From: Lachnospiraceae bacterium
Lineage (GTDB): Bacteria > Bacillota > Clostridia > Lachnospirales > Lachnospiraceae
NCBI GenBank assembly: GCA_017470985.1
Contig: JAFUXA010000014.1
Coordinates: 62,001-126,000 of the forward strand
Direction: 5' to 3'
Length of the DNA: 64,000 bases
The stretch's first letter is position 1. Each line of letters starts with the position of its first letter. Of this stretch, positions 25,598 to 35,012 are shown piece after piece. The notes under the pieces are model-generated. The model saw only the letters and a list, made by a program, of their open reading frames with translations, ran no database searches and was not told the DNA's origin. The position numbers were made by a program, and so were the translations under genes.

Positions 25598-25605
25598 ATC
25601 TATTC

Positions 25606-26361
25606 CTACAATTCATATCCCACATTATCCAAAGAGATTAAATTGCCATCCTCATCCCGGGTCAACATGTCAACTCTGTGAATGAAAAATGATGCTCTCT
25701 CCTGTGTCTCAATCCCAAAGGATTTAAAGAAATGATATAAAGCAAATTCAGGCTTTATATTATCATTACTTCCTGTGGAAATATTAATTTCAAATACTAT
25801 CTCAGGACGAGTTTCTAATGTGTCATCAAAATCAGCCACATTCTCACCTGATACAATATCAAATTCATAAATGAGAGGCTTCAAATCAACTTCTCTCTCA
25901 CCTTTTTTCGTTTTCTTTACTACGTTAATAGAAGTTGCATTATCATAAAAGGCAACCTTCTTCTCCTTCAACTCATCCAGTGAAAAAGGGAAGTCTTCTG
26001 GATGCTTATATGTAAGAGTATATGTGGAAGCTTCCACTGAAGCCATGGCATTGGTGGCCTTCTCTGGTAAATATTTCACAGATTCAATGTCCATCTCCTC
26101 TACCATTTCATTGGAAATAGCCTCCAAAATTGTCTTGCAAGGCACTTCCTGGGTAAGCTCAATATCCATATATTCTCCGGAGCTGGTTAATCCCACTCCT
26201 AAAGGAGCCGCAAAAGACATGATCTGATGGGGATTAAAACCTTCGGAATATTTGATAGGAATTCCGCTTCTTCTAATCACCTTTTGAAAATATCGCATTA
26301 TATCCAAGTGTCCTACATATTTCATGGCACCTGACTTTGAGAATTTAATTCTTGCCTTCAT
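25606..26361 (-). CDS. DUF2344 / TIGR03936 family protein
   Basis: A 251-residue protein starting MKARIKFSKSGAMKYVGHLD, with SEGFNPHQIMSFAAPLGVGLTS diagnostic of the family. The function is unknown. It is regularly adjacent or fused to the radical SAM protein encoded upstream, and the two genes overlap here by 17 bases. ATG 26361 has GGAGGAGG eight bases upstream, better than an in-frame start at 26394. Confidence 0.85.
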   Translation of the reverse strand: MKARIKFSKSGAMKYVGHLDIMRYFQKVIRRSGIPIKYSEGFNPHQIMSFAAPLGVGLTSSGEYMDIELTQEVPCKTILEAISNEMVEEMDIESVKYLPEKATNAMASVEASTYTLTYKHPEDFPFSLDELKEKKVAFYDNATSINVVKKTKKGEREVDLKPLIYEFDIVSGENVADFDDTLETRPEIVFEINISTGSNDNIKPEFALYHFFKSFGIETQERASFFIHRVDMLTRDEDGNLISLDNVGYEL

Positions 26362-28216
26362 AGCATATACCTCCTCCAAAAGACTTAGCGCCACAACCTG
26401 AACACTGTGCTCTACAATTTTGTGTTATAACCTGTTCATTTACAGCTCTGTTCCATTCACGCTTCATGAAATTCTTGGTAACACCAATATCAATGAAGTC
26501 CCAAGGGAGAATCTCATCCAAATCTCTCTGGCGGTAAGCATAGAAATCCAGAGAAATACCGGTTTTTTCCATAGCTTCATCCCATTTCTCACAATGGAAA
26601 TAATCTGACCATGCATCAAATATACAACCTGATTTATAAGCTTCATAAATGGCCGCACTAACTTTGCGATCGCCTCTTGCAAGTAAGCCTTCTAAGACTG
26701 TAACATCTGCCTCATGCCAGTTATATCTGAGGCTCTTATGATTAAGCTGAGCATGCATTGTATCATTTACAATTTTGGCTCTTCTTAAATATTCCCCCTT
26801 CTCATACATTGGAGCCCATTGAAATGGGGTAAATGGCTTTGGAACGAAGAAGGATGTACTCATGGTAATCTGACATTTACCATTTCTTTGATCTTTTGGA
26901 ATCTCATAATATCTGACAGCAATGTCGTTGGCCAATTCAGGAATAGCCATCATATCTTCTTCTGTTTCCGTTGGAAGGCCAAGCATGAAATACAGCTTTA
27001 CTTTGTTCCAGCCTCCTTCAAAAGCCTGTCCTGCACCATTTAAAATGTCATCTTTGGTCAGACCTTTGTTAATTACATTTCTCATACGCTGAGAACCAGC
27101 CTCAGGGGCAAAGGTCAGACTGCTCTTCTTAATATCCTGAACCTTGCTCATAACATCAAGAGAAAATGCATCTATTCTAAGAGAAGGCAGAGATATATTT
27201 ACACCATTTTTGCAGCAGTCATCAATAAGGAAATTAACCAATTCAGGTAATTGAGTATAATCACTTGAACTGAGAGAGCTAAGTGAAATCTCTTCATGTC
27301 CTGTTGAAGCCAGCATTTCTTTGGCATAGCCTTTTAGCACATCCAATGATTTCTCACGATTTGGTCTGTAAACCATGCCAGCCTGGCAGAATCTACAACC
27401 TCTAATACAACCACGCTGAATCTCTAGAACAACTCTATCCTGTGTAGCGCGCATAAATGGAACTATTGGCTTGGTTGGATATGCACCCTGGTCCAAATCC
27501 ATAAGAACCTGACGCTTAACTGTAGCCGGCACATCCTCATAAATTGGCTCAAAGGATTCAATTGTACCATCCTCTTTATAAGATACTGTATACATCTTTG
27601 GAACATAGATTCCAGGAAGTTTGGAAGCTTCATGCAAGAATTCATCTCTGGAATAATTCTTTTGATTATGCATCTCCTTATATAAATCCAGAAGTCTGTC
27701 GTAGCTTACTTCTCCTTCTCCGATATAGAAAATATCAAAGAAATCAGCAATTGGCTCAGGATTATAAGTACATGGGCCACCACCAATTATAATGGGATCA
27801 TCATTTCTTCTATCCTTGGCCCAAATTGGAATTTGAGACAAATCTAGAATCTGTAAAATGTTGGTATAACACATTTCATATTGTAATGTTATACCGATAA
27901 AATCGAATTTTTTTAACTCATCTTGGCTTTCTAAAGCAAATAATGGAATATTATCTCGAACCATTATCTCATGTAAATCAGGCCATGGTGAATACACTCG
28001 TTCGCAATATACATCATCGCGACGATTTAACATTTCATATAAAATCTGAATTCCAAGATGGGACATACCTATTTCATATACATCCGGGAAACACATGGCA
28101 AATCGAATATCCACCTGGGAAGGGTCCTTCATAACCACATTCATCTCATTACCCAAATAGCGGGCAGGCTTATCGATTTCCATCAATATATCATCTGACA
28201 AAGCAAGTTTTTTCAT
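26345..28216 (-). CDS. TIGR03960 family B12-binding-type radical SAM protein
   Basis: A 623-residue radical SAM protein. Residues about 30-180 form a cobalamin-binding-like Rossmann domain (CFPDVYEIGMSHLG, IIIGGGPCTYNPEP, IGEGEV). The SAM 4Fe-4S cluster is Cys270-x3-Cys274-x2-Cys277 (QRGCIRGCRFCQAG). The C-terminus has an extra cysteine group, CSGCGAKSFGGGIC. ATG 28216 has GGAGAGG upstream and is preferred over a start at 28273. Function unknown. The link with DUF2344, RNase G and ribosomal protein genes suggests an RNA-related modification, which is inference. Confidence 0.85.
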   Translation of the reverse strand: MKKLALSDDILMEIDKPARYLGNEMNVVMKDPSQVDIRFAMCFPDVYEIGMSHLGIQILYEMLNRRDDVYCERVYSPWPDLHEIMVRDNIPLFALESQDELKKFDFIGITLQYEMCYTNILQILDLSQIPIWAKDRRNDDPIIIGGGPCTYNPEPIADFFDIFYIGEGEVSYDRLLDLYKEMHNQKNYSRDEFLHEASKLPGIYVPKMYTVSYKEDGTIESFEPIYEDVPATVKRQVLMDLDQGAYPTKPIVPFMRATQDRVVLEIQRGCIRGCRFCQAGMVYRPNREKSLDVLKGYAKEMLASTGHEEISLSSLSSSDYTQLPELVNFLIDDCCKNGVNISLPSLRIDAFSLDVMSKVQDIKKSSLTFAPEAGSQRMRNVINKGLTKDDILNGAGQAFEGGWNKVKLYFMLGLPTETEEDMMAIPELANDIAVRYYEIPKDQRNGKCQITMSTSFFVPKPFTPFQWAPMYEKGEYLRRAKIVNDTMHAQLNHKSLRYNWHEADVTVLEGLLARGDRKVSAAIYEAYKSGCIFDAWSDYFHCEKWDEAMEKTGISLDFYAYRQRDLDEILPWDFIDIGVTKNFMKREWNRAVNEQVITQNCRAQCSGCGAKSFGGGICYEGKN

Positions 28217-28239
28217 ATAAATATCCTCTCCAATTGAGA

Positions 28240-28275
28240 TTAAAAAATGCAGCTCATATAATATGAACTGCATTA
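28240..28275 (-). terminator. Intrinsic terminator after hisIE
   Basis: AATGCAG-TTCATAT and ATATGAGCTGCATT form a near-perfect hairpin on the minus strand, followed by TTTTTTA. It ends the his operon before the radical SAM gene. Confidence 0.9.
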
Positions 28276-28304
28276 TTATATCATAGAATTACAACTTAGA
28301 CTAA

Positions 28305-29588
28305 CTATCTCTGAGAAAGCTCTCTGGTTATATCTTCCCATGTGATATTATATTTCACCATAAGAACCATCATAAGATATATAAAATCAGACATTTCTTC
28401 TTTAATACCTTCATTTCCAGGATTCTTGGCTGCTATTACAAGGGAAGTGGCTTCCTCACCTAATTTCTTGAGAATCTCGTCCTCTCCTTTATCGAAAAGA
28501 TAATTAGTATAAGAGCCTTCCTTAGGATGCATACGACGCTCTACAATGATGTCATATACTGTTTCAAATATTTTCAGCGGATTCTTTTCTGTATATTCCT
28601 TCTTTACAATCTCATTAAAGAAACAACTGTAAGATCCTGTATGGCAAGCTCCACCAACCTGTGAAACCTTGGCCAAAATTGTATCAAAATCACAATCCGC
28701 TGATAAGCTCTTAACATATTGATAATGACCGCTGGTATCGCCTTTTACCCACAATTCCTCACGGCTTCTGCTCCAGTAAGTCATCTTGCCGATTCTAATT
28801 GTATTATCAAAAGCCTCCTCGTTCATGTAAGCTACCATAAGAACTTCCATGGTTTGGAAATCCTGTACTACAACAGGTACAAGTCCATCAGAGTTAACTT
28901 TTAAATCACTCCAGGTAAGTTTTGGCTCAAAATTATCCATCTTGATTCCTGCATCTGACAAGTCACATTTCAGCTGCATAACATCAGCTTCCTCTCGATT
29001 ATTCAGGAAATCACCACAGATGCCGCGGATTTTGTCAGAAGATAATTTCTCTTTGATATATTCAAAATCATATTTTGGCACATCTAAAATGTAAGGAACA
29101 TCTGTCATGCCCTCTAAACTTAGCATCAATGCATCATTATAAATAATCAATTCATGCACATTATCTTCAAGGAAATCCTTGGTTTTGAAAATGAAATCAA
29201 TAGTCTTGAGAGATACCAAAATCTTATCCTGACCATATCTCTCACTTGCAGCCTTGAGAAGCTCAACTGATTCAGGTTTTGAACCATTTAATACAACTTC
29301 TACACAACCGGCGTAAATGAATTTCTTCACATCATCAAGTCTTTTGATATTTCCGCCTCCGGCAGTTTTGATATCAATTGTTCTATTGATTTCCTTGATG
29401 GTTTGAATATTCTTCTCATGCTCATCATAAGTATCTGATAAATCATAACAGATAATTTTATCAATACCACTGTCATTATATAATCTAGCTAATTCTAATA
29501 CATCCATCTTGTTATCAAGATGCTGTGGATCTTTTACAGCATAACCATCCTTAATATAGATAGTTGCTACAATATTTTTCTGCTCCAT
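28305..29588 (-). CDS. hisIE: HisIE with an N-terminal HisA/HisF-like barrel
   Basis: Residues 222-328 are phosphoribosyl-AMP cyclohydrolase, with SADCDFD (metal ligands Asp298, Asp300, Asp302) and ACHTGSYSC. Residues 340-427 are phosphoribosyl-ATP diphosphatase, with EGSYTNYLF and EEMSDFIYL. Together they do steps 2 and 3 of histidine synthesis. Residues 5-215 form an extra (beta-alpha)8-like domain resembling HisA/His[37 protein letters not shown]. The two catalytic Asp positions of HisF/HisA read Tyr11 and Lys128, so this part is probably not a working isomerase or cyclase. AGGGAG precedes the ATG, one base after hisB. Confidence 0.92.
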   Translation of the reverse strand: MEQKNIVATIYIKDGYAVKDPQHLDNKMDVLELARLYNDSGIDKIICYDLSDTYDEHEKNIQTIKEINRTIDIKTAGGGNIKRLDDVKKFIYAGCVEVVLNGSKPESVELLKAASERYGQDKILVSLKTIDFIFKTKDFLEDNVHELIIYNDALMLSLEGMTDVPYILDVPKYDFEYIKEKLSSDKIRGICGDFLNNREEADVMQLKCDLSDAGIKMDNFEPKLTWSDLKVNSDGLVPVVVQDFQTMEVLMVAYMNEEAFDNTIRIGKMTYWSRSREELWVKGDTSGHYQYVKSLSADCDFDTILAKVSQVGGACHTGSYSCFFNEIVKKEYTEKNPLKIFETVYDIIVERRMHPKEGSYTNYLFDKGEDEILKKLGEEATSLVIAAKNPGNEGIKEEMSDFIYLMMVLMVKYNITWEDITRELSQR

Positions 29589-29589
29589 T

Positions 29590-30183
29590 TTACAATACTC
29601 CCTTTGTAGATAAGATATCTAAAATTCTAGGATCATTGGTTGTAGCCATATCAAGTGCTTTGGCAAATGATTTAAACATAGCCTCTGCCATATGATGATT
29701 ATTGCCCTCCTTCATAACCTGAATATGGAGATTCATACCAGCAGAATAGGAAATGGCATAGAAGAATTCTTTAATCATCTCAGTATCCATATATCCAATT
29801 CTATCTGTGGTGAAATTAGCATCATATGATAAATAAGGTCTGTTGGATAAGTCAATTGCACACATAACAAGAGATTCATTCATTGGCAATATACAACTAC
29901 CATATCTTTGGATTCCCACTTTGTTGCCAAGAGCCTGTTTTATTGCATTTCCTAATACAATTCCGCAATCTTCTATAGTATGGTGGCAATCTACATTTAA
30001 ATCTCCCTGAATATCTACATCTAAATCAAATAAACCATGACGAGCAAAGCCCTCAAGCATATGATCAAAGAAACCAATTCCAGTTGAAATATTCGATTTT
30101 CCTGTACCATCAATATTAATCTTTATAGTAATATCTGTCTCTTTTGTCTTACGAGAAATCTCAGCAATTCTATTTTCTGACAC
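29590..30183 (-). CDS. hisB: Imidazoleglycerol-phosphate dehydratase
   Basis: Step 6 of histidine synthesis, a manganese-dependent dehydration. The 197 residues are the monofunctional length. Metal-binding motifs are [14 protein letters not shown] and [18 protein letters not shown]. The start is GTG with GGAGG eight bases upstream. hisIE follows with a one-base gap. The 83-base gap to hisD is the longest in the operon, and a possible -10 there lacks a good -35. Confidence 0.96.
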   Translation of the reverse strand: MSENRIAEISRKTKETDITIKINIDGTGKSNISTGIGFFDHMLEGFARHGLFDLDVDIQGDLNVDCHHTIEDCGIVLGNAIKQALGNKVGIQRYGSCILPMNESLVMCAIDLSNRPYLSYDANFTTDRIGYMDTEMIKEFFYAISYSAGMNLHIQVMKEGNNHHMAEAMFKSFAKALDMATTNDPRILDILSTKGVL

Positions 30184-30266
30184 CTTGGTTTCCTCCTAGA
30201 TAAGTTTATGTCGCATAATAATTTTACTATTATATCTACTATATAACAAATAAAATTTTCTATAAA

Positions 30267-31562
30267 TTAGGTCTCCTCGAATCTGGTTCTGATGGAGTTG
30301 GCATGGGCAGTTAATTTCTCACATTCTGCAAAAGCTACAATATCAGGATAGATTTCCTGTAAAGCCTCTTTGGAATAACTTATAATACTTGATTTCTTAA
30401 TAAAATCATCCACAGAAAGAGGTGAGAAGAATTTAGCAGTACCATTGGTTGGCAATACGTGATTAGGACCTGCAAAATAATCTCCCAAAGGCTCAGAACT
30501 ATAATTACCAAGGAATATTGCTCCTGCATTTTTGATCTTGGTCATTGTGTCAAATGGATTGGCTGTAACCAGTTCCAAATGTTCTGATGCAATCTCATTT
30601 ACTGCATCAATGGCATCATCCATATTTTCAGCAACCAGGATATAGCCATAATTATCCAGTGACTTAGATATAATATCTGCTCTTGAAAGTTTCTGCAGGA
30701 AATAATCTACCCATTGAGATACCTCCTCAGCCAGCTTCTTGCTTGTTGTTATTAAAATGGCAGAAGCCATCTCATCATGTTCAGCCTGGGAAAGTAAATC
30801 AGCAGCAACAAATTTAGCATTGGCAGTCTCATCAGCAAGAACCAGTATCTCACTTGGACCAGCGATGGAATCAATACTTACATAACCAAATACAGCTTTT
30901 TTAGCCAGCGCTACATATATATTTCCAGGACCTACAATCTTGTCAACCTTTGGAATAGACTCAGTACCAAAAGCCATTGCAGCAATGGCCTGTGCCCCAC
31001 CAACTTTATAGATTTTATCAACTCCTGCTTCTTTGGCAGCCACAAGTGTTGATGGATATACTTTGCCTGATTTATCACATGGAGTTGTCATTATAATTGT
31101 ATTAACTCCAGCAACTTTAGCAGGCATTACATTCATAAGCACTGATGATGGATATACAGCCTTTCCTCCAGGAACATACACTCCCACTTTATCAAGCGGA
31201 GTAACCTTCTGGCCAAGTATAATTCCCTTGTCATTGCTGTCAAACCAGCTGTTTTGTTTTTGAAGGCTGTGATAATCTCTAATATTTACCAACGCCTTTC
31301 TGATTACTTCCAAAAGCTTGGAATCAACTAAATCATAGGCTTCCTTGATTTCTTCCTCAGTAACCTCAATATTGGTCTCATCAATGGAAGCTCCATCAAA
31401 TTTTGCAGTGTATTCAAATACTGCTTTATCTCTATTTTCTTTTACATTTGAAATAATATCATTGACTCTGGCCTCAAACTCACCGTAACTGTTTGGGCTT
31501 CTCTTCAATAAATTATCTAATATATCTGATGTTGTATTCGGATTTAAATCTAATATTCTCAT
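30267..31562 (-). CDS. hisD: Histidinol dehydrogenase
   Basis: Last two steps of histidine synthesis, oxidising L-histidinol with NAD and zinc. The 431 residues include VGVYVPGGKAVYPSS, KIVGPGNIYVALAKKAVFG, DSIAGPSEILV, LLSQAEHDE and the zinc-ligand region NHVLPTNGTAKF. GGAGGCAAT precedes the ATG. It is 17 bases after hisG. Confidence 0.97.
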   Translation of the reverse strand: MRILDLNPNTTSDILDNLLKRSPNSYGEFEARVNDIISNVKENRDKAVFEYTAKFDGASIDETNIEVTEEEIKEAYDLVDSKLLEVIRKALVNIRDYHSLQKQNSWFDSNDKGIILGQKVTPLDKVGVYVPGGKAVYPSSVLMNVMPAKVAGVNTIIMTTPCDKSGKVYPSTLVAAKEAGVDKIYKVGGAQAIAAMAFGTESIPKVDKIVGPGNIYVALAKKAVFGYVSIDSIAGPSEILVLADETANAKFVAADLLSQAEHDEMASAILITTSKKLAEEVSQWVDYFLQKLSRADIISKSLDNYGYILVAENMDDAIDAVNEIASEHLELVTANPFDTMTKIKNAGAIFLGNYSSEPLGDYFAGPNHVLPTNGTAKFFSPLSVDDFIKKSSIISYSKEALQEIYPDIVAFAECEKLTAHANSIRTRFEET

Positions 31563-31579
31563 ATTGCCTCCAATTGTAA

Positions 31580-32233
31580 TTAATTCTGTCCCAAGGTCCC
31601 CTTCAAATCAGCAATAAGCTTGGTTATTCTCTCATTTTCCATCTTCATACTAACCTGGTTTACAACCATTCTAGCAGACAATGGGCATACAACCTCGAGC
31701 ACATCCAAACCATTCTCTCTCAAGGTGTTACCTGTTTCTACAATATCCACAATCACTTCAGACAAGCCTACTATTGGAGCCAATTCAATAGAACCATTTA
31801 GTTTAATAATCTCTACTGTCTGATGTTTCTGATTATAGAAATAATCCTTAGCTATTCTAGGATACTTGGTTGCAACTCTAATAAGTTCCTGATGATTCAG
31901 CAAATCCTGGGCACCCTTTGGTCCGCAGACACACATTCTACATTTTCCAAAGCCTAAATCCAATACTTCGTATATGTTTCTGGCTTCTTCCAAAATAGTA
32001 TCTTCGCCAACAATACCCATATCAGCTGCTCCATATTCTACATATGTAGGAACATCCGGTCCTTTCGCCAGAAAGAATCTCAATTTATATTCCTCATTGA
32101 CAAATATTAGCTTTCTTGTATTAGGATCCTTCATCTCATCGCAAGTGATACCTATATTTTCAAATAATTCCAATGCCTTCTTGGCCAATCGCCCCTTTCC
32201 AAGAGCGATGGTCAAATATCTATCATTTCCCAT
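31580..32233 (-). CDS. hisG: ATP phosphoribosyltransferase, short form
   Basis: Commits PRPP and ATP to histidine synthesis. At 217 residues this is the short HisG lacking the C-terminal regulatory domain, which requires HisZ as partner. Diagnostic segments are TIALGKGRLAKKALELF and IVDIVETGNTLRENGLDV. HisZ is encoded 14 bases upstream, which agrees with a HisG/HisZ hetero-octamer. Confidence 0.97.
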   Translation of the reverse strand: MGNDRYLTIALGKGRLAKKALELFENIGITCDEMKDPNTRKLIFVNEEYKLRFFLAKGPDVPTYVEYGAADMGIVGEDTILEEARNIYEVLDLGFGKCRMCVCGPKGAQDLLNHQELIRVATKYPRIAKDYFYNQKHQTVEIIKLNGSIELAPIVGLSEVIVDIVETGNTLRENGLDVLEVVCPLSARMVVNQVSMKMENERITKLIADLKGTLGQN

Positions 32234-32247
32234 AATATATACCTCAT

Positions 32248-33426
32248 TTAATCAAGAATAGTAAAACATGTTTCAGGATAATCCTGTTGAATCTTTACGG
32301 CCGCTTCCTTTGAAGACACTCGAACCATAGTCACATCTTTGCCAGCATTTCTCATTTCATTGGTAGTAGCCACAGCTTCTTTTAACTTATTAGAAGTATA
32401 TAGCAAAACTTCCGGATTCTCATCCTGGAAAATGTTGATTTTCTGACGCTCCATAGCCATTAACAGCTGGTCTATATATATGGCAAAACCAATAGCCGGA
32501 GCTTCCTTGCCATAATAAGATAACAAATCATCATATCTTCCGCCTCGAACAATAGGCTCACCACTTCCATAGGTATATCCTCCAAAGAGAATGCCTGTAT
32601 AATACTGATATGGGCTTACCATTCCAAGCTCAAAGGAGATATATTTTGAAACTCCATAAATCTCTAAAATATCGTACAAATCCTCTAAATATTTCAATGC
32701 ATTATAAATCTGAGGATAATTCTTAGCCTTGTCCAAAAACTCCTGCCATTCATTTGGGCAGTTGTACATCTTGCCAAGCATGGTAAATATTTCTAATAAG
32801 TCAGCAGAGATATCCTTGCTTTCCAAGAACTCTTCCACTCCATAGAAATTCTTGTTGGTAATCAATGCTCTAACTCTGTTTTCTGATTGCTCATCAAGTT
32901 TGGCTGCCTGCATTAATCCCTGAAAAATATCTACGTGGCCTATGCTTATTTGAAAATCAGCCAGACCAACCTTCAACAGGTTATTTACAGCCAAGGCGAT
33001 TATTTCACTGTCAGCATCAATGGAATTATCTCCCATGAATTCACAACCTAATTGTGTAGATTCCTTTAATCTACCCTGATAACTGTTATTATTTACAAAT
33101 ACATTGCCATAATAGCTAAGTCTCACAGGCTTGATATCAGGATCAAAGAACTTCGATGCAGCTCTTGCTATTGAAGGTGTCATATCAGGACGCAAAGCCA
33201 GTGTATTACCTTCTCGATCGAAGAACTTATACAACTCTTTGGATGGAGTTGTTCCTACTTCACTGCCAAAAATATCAATAAATTCAAAGGAAGGAGTCTC
33301 TATAAAAGAATACCCGTATCTCTTTACAGTCTCCTCCATAGTATTTATCAGAAAATGTTTATTCTTACATTCTTTTCCATATATATCCCTCACACCCTCC
33401 GGTGTATGTAATCTTGAATCATTCAT
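32248..33426 (-). CDS. hisZ: ATP phosphoribosyltransferase regulatory subunit HisZ
   Basis: Histidyl-tRNA synthetase paralogue that binds histidine and controls short HisG. The 392 residues start TPEGVRDIYGKECKNK, have class II motif 2 (LRPDMTPSIAR) and SIGHVDIFQGLM, with VRGGRYDDLL near the end. It lacks the anticodon domain expected of a true HisRS, and its pairing with short hisG settles the assignment. It is first in the operon, behind a consensus promoter. Confidence 0.95.
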   Translation of the reverse strand: MNDSRLHTPEGVRDIYGKECKNKHFLINTMEETVKRYGYSFIETPSFEFIDIFGSEVGTTPSKELYKFFDREGNTLALRPDMTPSIARAASKFFDPDIKPVRLSYYGNVFVNNNSYQGRLKESTQLGCEFMGDNSIDADSEIIALAVNNLLKVGLADFQISIGHVDIFQGLMQAAKLDEQSENRVRALITNKNFYGVEEFLESKDISADLLEIFTMLGKMYNCPNEWQEFLDKAKNYPQIYNALKYLEDLYDILEIYGVSKYISFELGMVSPYQYYTGILFGGYTYGSGEPIVRGGRYDDLLSYYGKEAPAIGFAIYIDQLLMAMERQKINIFQDENPEVLLYTSNKLKEAVATTNEMRNAGKDVTMVRVSSKEAAVKIQQDYPETCFTILD

Positions 33427-33439
33427 ATTCTATCTCCTA

Positions 33440-33456
33440 TATCTTTACTTTGGTAA
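33440..33456. promoter_or_regulatory. Inverted repeat in the his leader (candidate operator)
   Basis: CTTTAC and GTAAAG flank four bases between the his promoter and the hisZ RBS. The motif TTTACC is also repeated nearby on the minus strand. It could bind a repressor. The leader is only about 44 bases, too short for a T-box. Confidence 0.4.
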
Positions 33457-33476
33457 AGTGGTAAATAACTAAACAA

Positions 33477-33505
33477 ATTATATTAAAGAACCCCTACAAT
33501 GTCAA
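33477..33505 (-). promoter_or_regulatory. Promoter of the his operon
   Basis: TTGACA (33500-33505) and TATAAT (33477-33482) on the minus strand are exactly 17 bases apart, a consensus sigma-A promoter. It begins just beyond the recU stop codon. Confidence 0.85.
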
Positions 33506-33516
33506 GATGAAATATC

Positions 33517-34050
33517 CTATGGTCTATTGTTTAAATCCAATTGAATCATGTCCAGATATGGAACTAAAACTTCAGGCTTAGATTCAAAGAAATATTTGGA
33601 GTCTAGCTCATCGAATCTAATACTTTTACGACCGCCATTTTCAGCTCTATCCCAATACTTTCGCAATTCATTGTAAGTCATATAATAATATATATTTCGC
33701 TCTGTAAATAATATTATAAGAAAAGCAATCCCCTGCTGTTTTTCAAAATCACCCATAAAGCGAACCTGGTGTTCATGTACATTTTGCAGAGGAAATGTAT
33801 CCGTCTTACTCTCCTTGGCATCGAAGCACACAGGAATTCCTTGTACAGCTCCTATATAATCCACCGTACTTTTCTTTTCAAAATATGCCAATGTAATCTG
33901 TCTTGTGGAATGATTGATTTCTACAGGTGTAATAGGTGTAGGTATCTTCTGTATGAGACACAGATTGTTATTTGCATAAGTTTCATTTGTTCTATTTATT
34001 AAATCTTCTAAGCCTGAACCCCTTAGGCCCCTAGAATTCCATGTTGCCAT
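33517..34050 (-). CDS. recU: Holliday junction resolvase RecU
   Basis: Firmicute Holliday junction nuclease acting with RuvAB in repair and segregation. The 177 residues contain the N-terminal region NSRGLRGSGLEDLINRTN and the nuclease core YFEKKSTVDYIGAVQGIPVCFDAKESK, followed by HEHQVRFM. Catalytic acids lie in STVDY and FDAKE. GAGGAAA precedes the ATG. It is usually beside a PBP1 gene in Bacilli; here it follows a pseudouridine synthase gene. Confidence 0.93.
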   Translation of the reverse strand: MATWNSRGLRGSGLEDLINRTNETYANNNLCLIQKIPTPITPVEINHSTRQITLAYFEKKSTVDYIGAVQGIPVCFDAKESKTDTFPLQNVHEHQVRFMGDFEKQQGIAFLIILFTERNIYYYMTYNELRKYWDRAENGGRKSIRFDELDSKYFFESKPEVLVPYLDMIQLDLNNRP

Positions 34051-34064
34051 TATATTTCCTCACA

Positions 34065-34997
34065 TTATTTTATAAGCCTGTCAAATATATCCGGTGTTGG
34101 AGCAACAAATTTATTGCCATCTTCAAATTCAATTGAATAGGCATGCAGCAACTGGGATTTTACTCCATACTGTTTCTTGGCTCTAGCATTTAAGGCTTCA
34201 ACTCCATATTTATAATCCCCGATAATCGGATAACCTATTGATGACAAATGCGCTCTAATCTGATGGGTACGACCTGTAATAAGATGCACTTGTACCAAAG
34301 TATATCTGCCACTTGTCTTAAGAGGTACAATATGAGTCTTGATTTCCTTGGCACCTTCCTGAAATGACTTTAGGATTTGCACCTCATTGGTCCCTTCATT
34401 TTTTAACAAATAACCTGATAAATCAATCTCTCTATCCAACTCACCTGCAACAATTGCATGATATATCTTCTTACAGCTTCGCTCTTTCAAAGCCTGGGAC
34501 AGATATTGTTGACCTTTCAATGTCTTCCCGGCCAGAATCAGACCAGAAGTATTTCTATCTAATCTATTGGCAATGGATGGTTTGAAACCATGAATAGAAT
34601 CCTCATTTATCTGCTTCGTTTTCATAAGATAAGACAGAATCATCTCATTGATTGATATATCTGATGCCGTAGCCTTTTGAGACAGAACTCCTGCAGGTTT
34701 ATTTACAATTAATATATCCTTATCCTCATAAATGACATCTATATCAGAAGATACATCAAGGAAAATATCCTTGCTTGCACCTTTTAATTTAGCAAAAGTC
34801 TCATCTGAGAAATAGACTTTGATACAGTCATTTTCATTTAGAATTTCTTTGCCACTAGCCTTAGCATCATTTAATTTTATATTCTTTTTTCGAAGCATCT
34901 TGTATATAAATCCCATGGATGCCTCTGCAAAATATCTGATTAAATATTTATCTAATCTTCCACCTGCATCGGCGGAAGTGATTATTATTTCTTTCAT
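34065..34997 (-). CDS. RluC-like 23S rRNA pseudouridine synthase
   Basis: RluA-family enzyme with an N-terminal S4 domain (about 10-70). The catalytic Asp is in NRLDRNTSGL, and GRTHQIRAHLSSIGYPIIGDYKYG follows. At 310 residues with an S4 domain it is closest to RluC, but the uridine targets are not certain. The RBS is weak (GCGAGA). It lies between ygiQ and recU in one direction. Confidence 0.87.
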   Translation of the reverse strand: MKEIIITSADAGGRLDKYLIRYFAEASMGFIYKMLRKKNIKLNDAKASGKEILNENDCIKVYFSDETFAKLKGASKDIFLDVSSDIDVIYEDKDILIVNKPAGVLSQKATASDISINEMILSYLMKTKQINEDSIHGFKPSIANRLDRNTSGLILAGKTLKGQQYLSQALKERSCKKIYHAIVAGELDREIDLSGYLLKNEGTNEVQILKSFQEGAKEIKTHIVPLKTSGRYTLVQVHLITGRTHQIRAHLSSIGYPIIGDYKYGVEALNARAKKQYGVKSQLLHAYSIEFEDGNKFVAPTPDIFDRLIK

Positions 34998-35012
34998 ATT
35001 ATCTCGCTATAT

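Noticed and set aside
32248-33426. Histidyl-tRNA synthetase
   Set aside because: The protein lacks the C-terminal anticodon domain signature and sits directly before a short HisG, so HisZ fits better.
33427-33480. T-box riboswitch upstream of hisZ
   Set aside because: The leader after the mapped -10 is about 44 bases and has no T-box core sequence or antiterminator pair.
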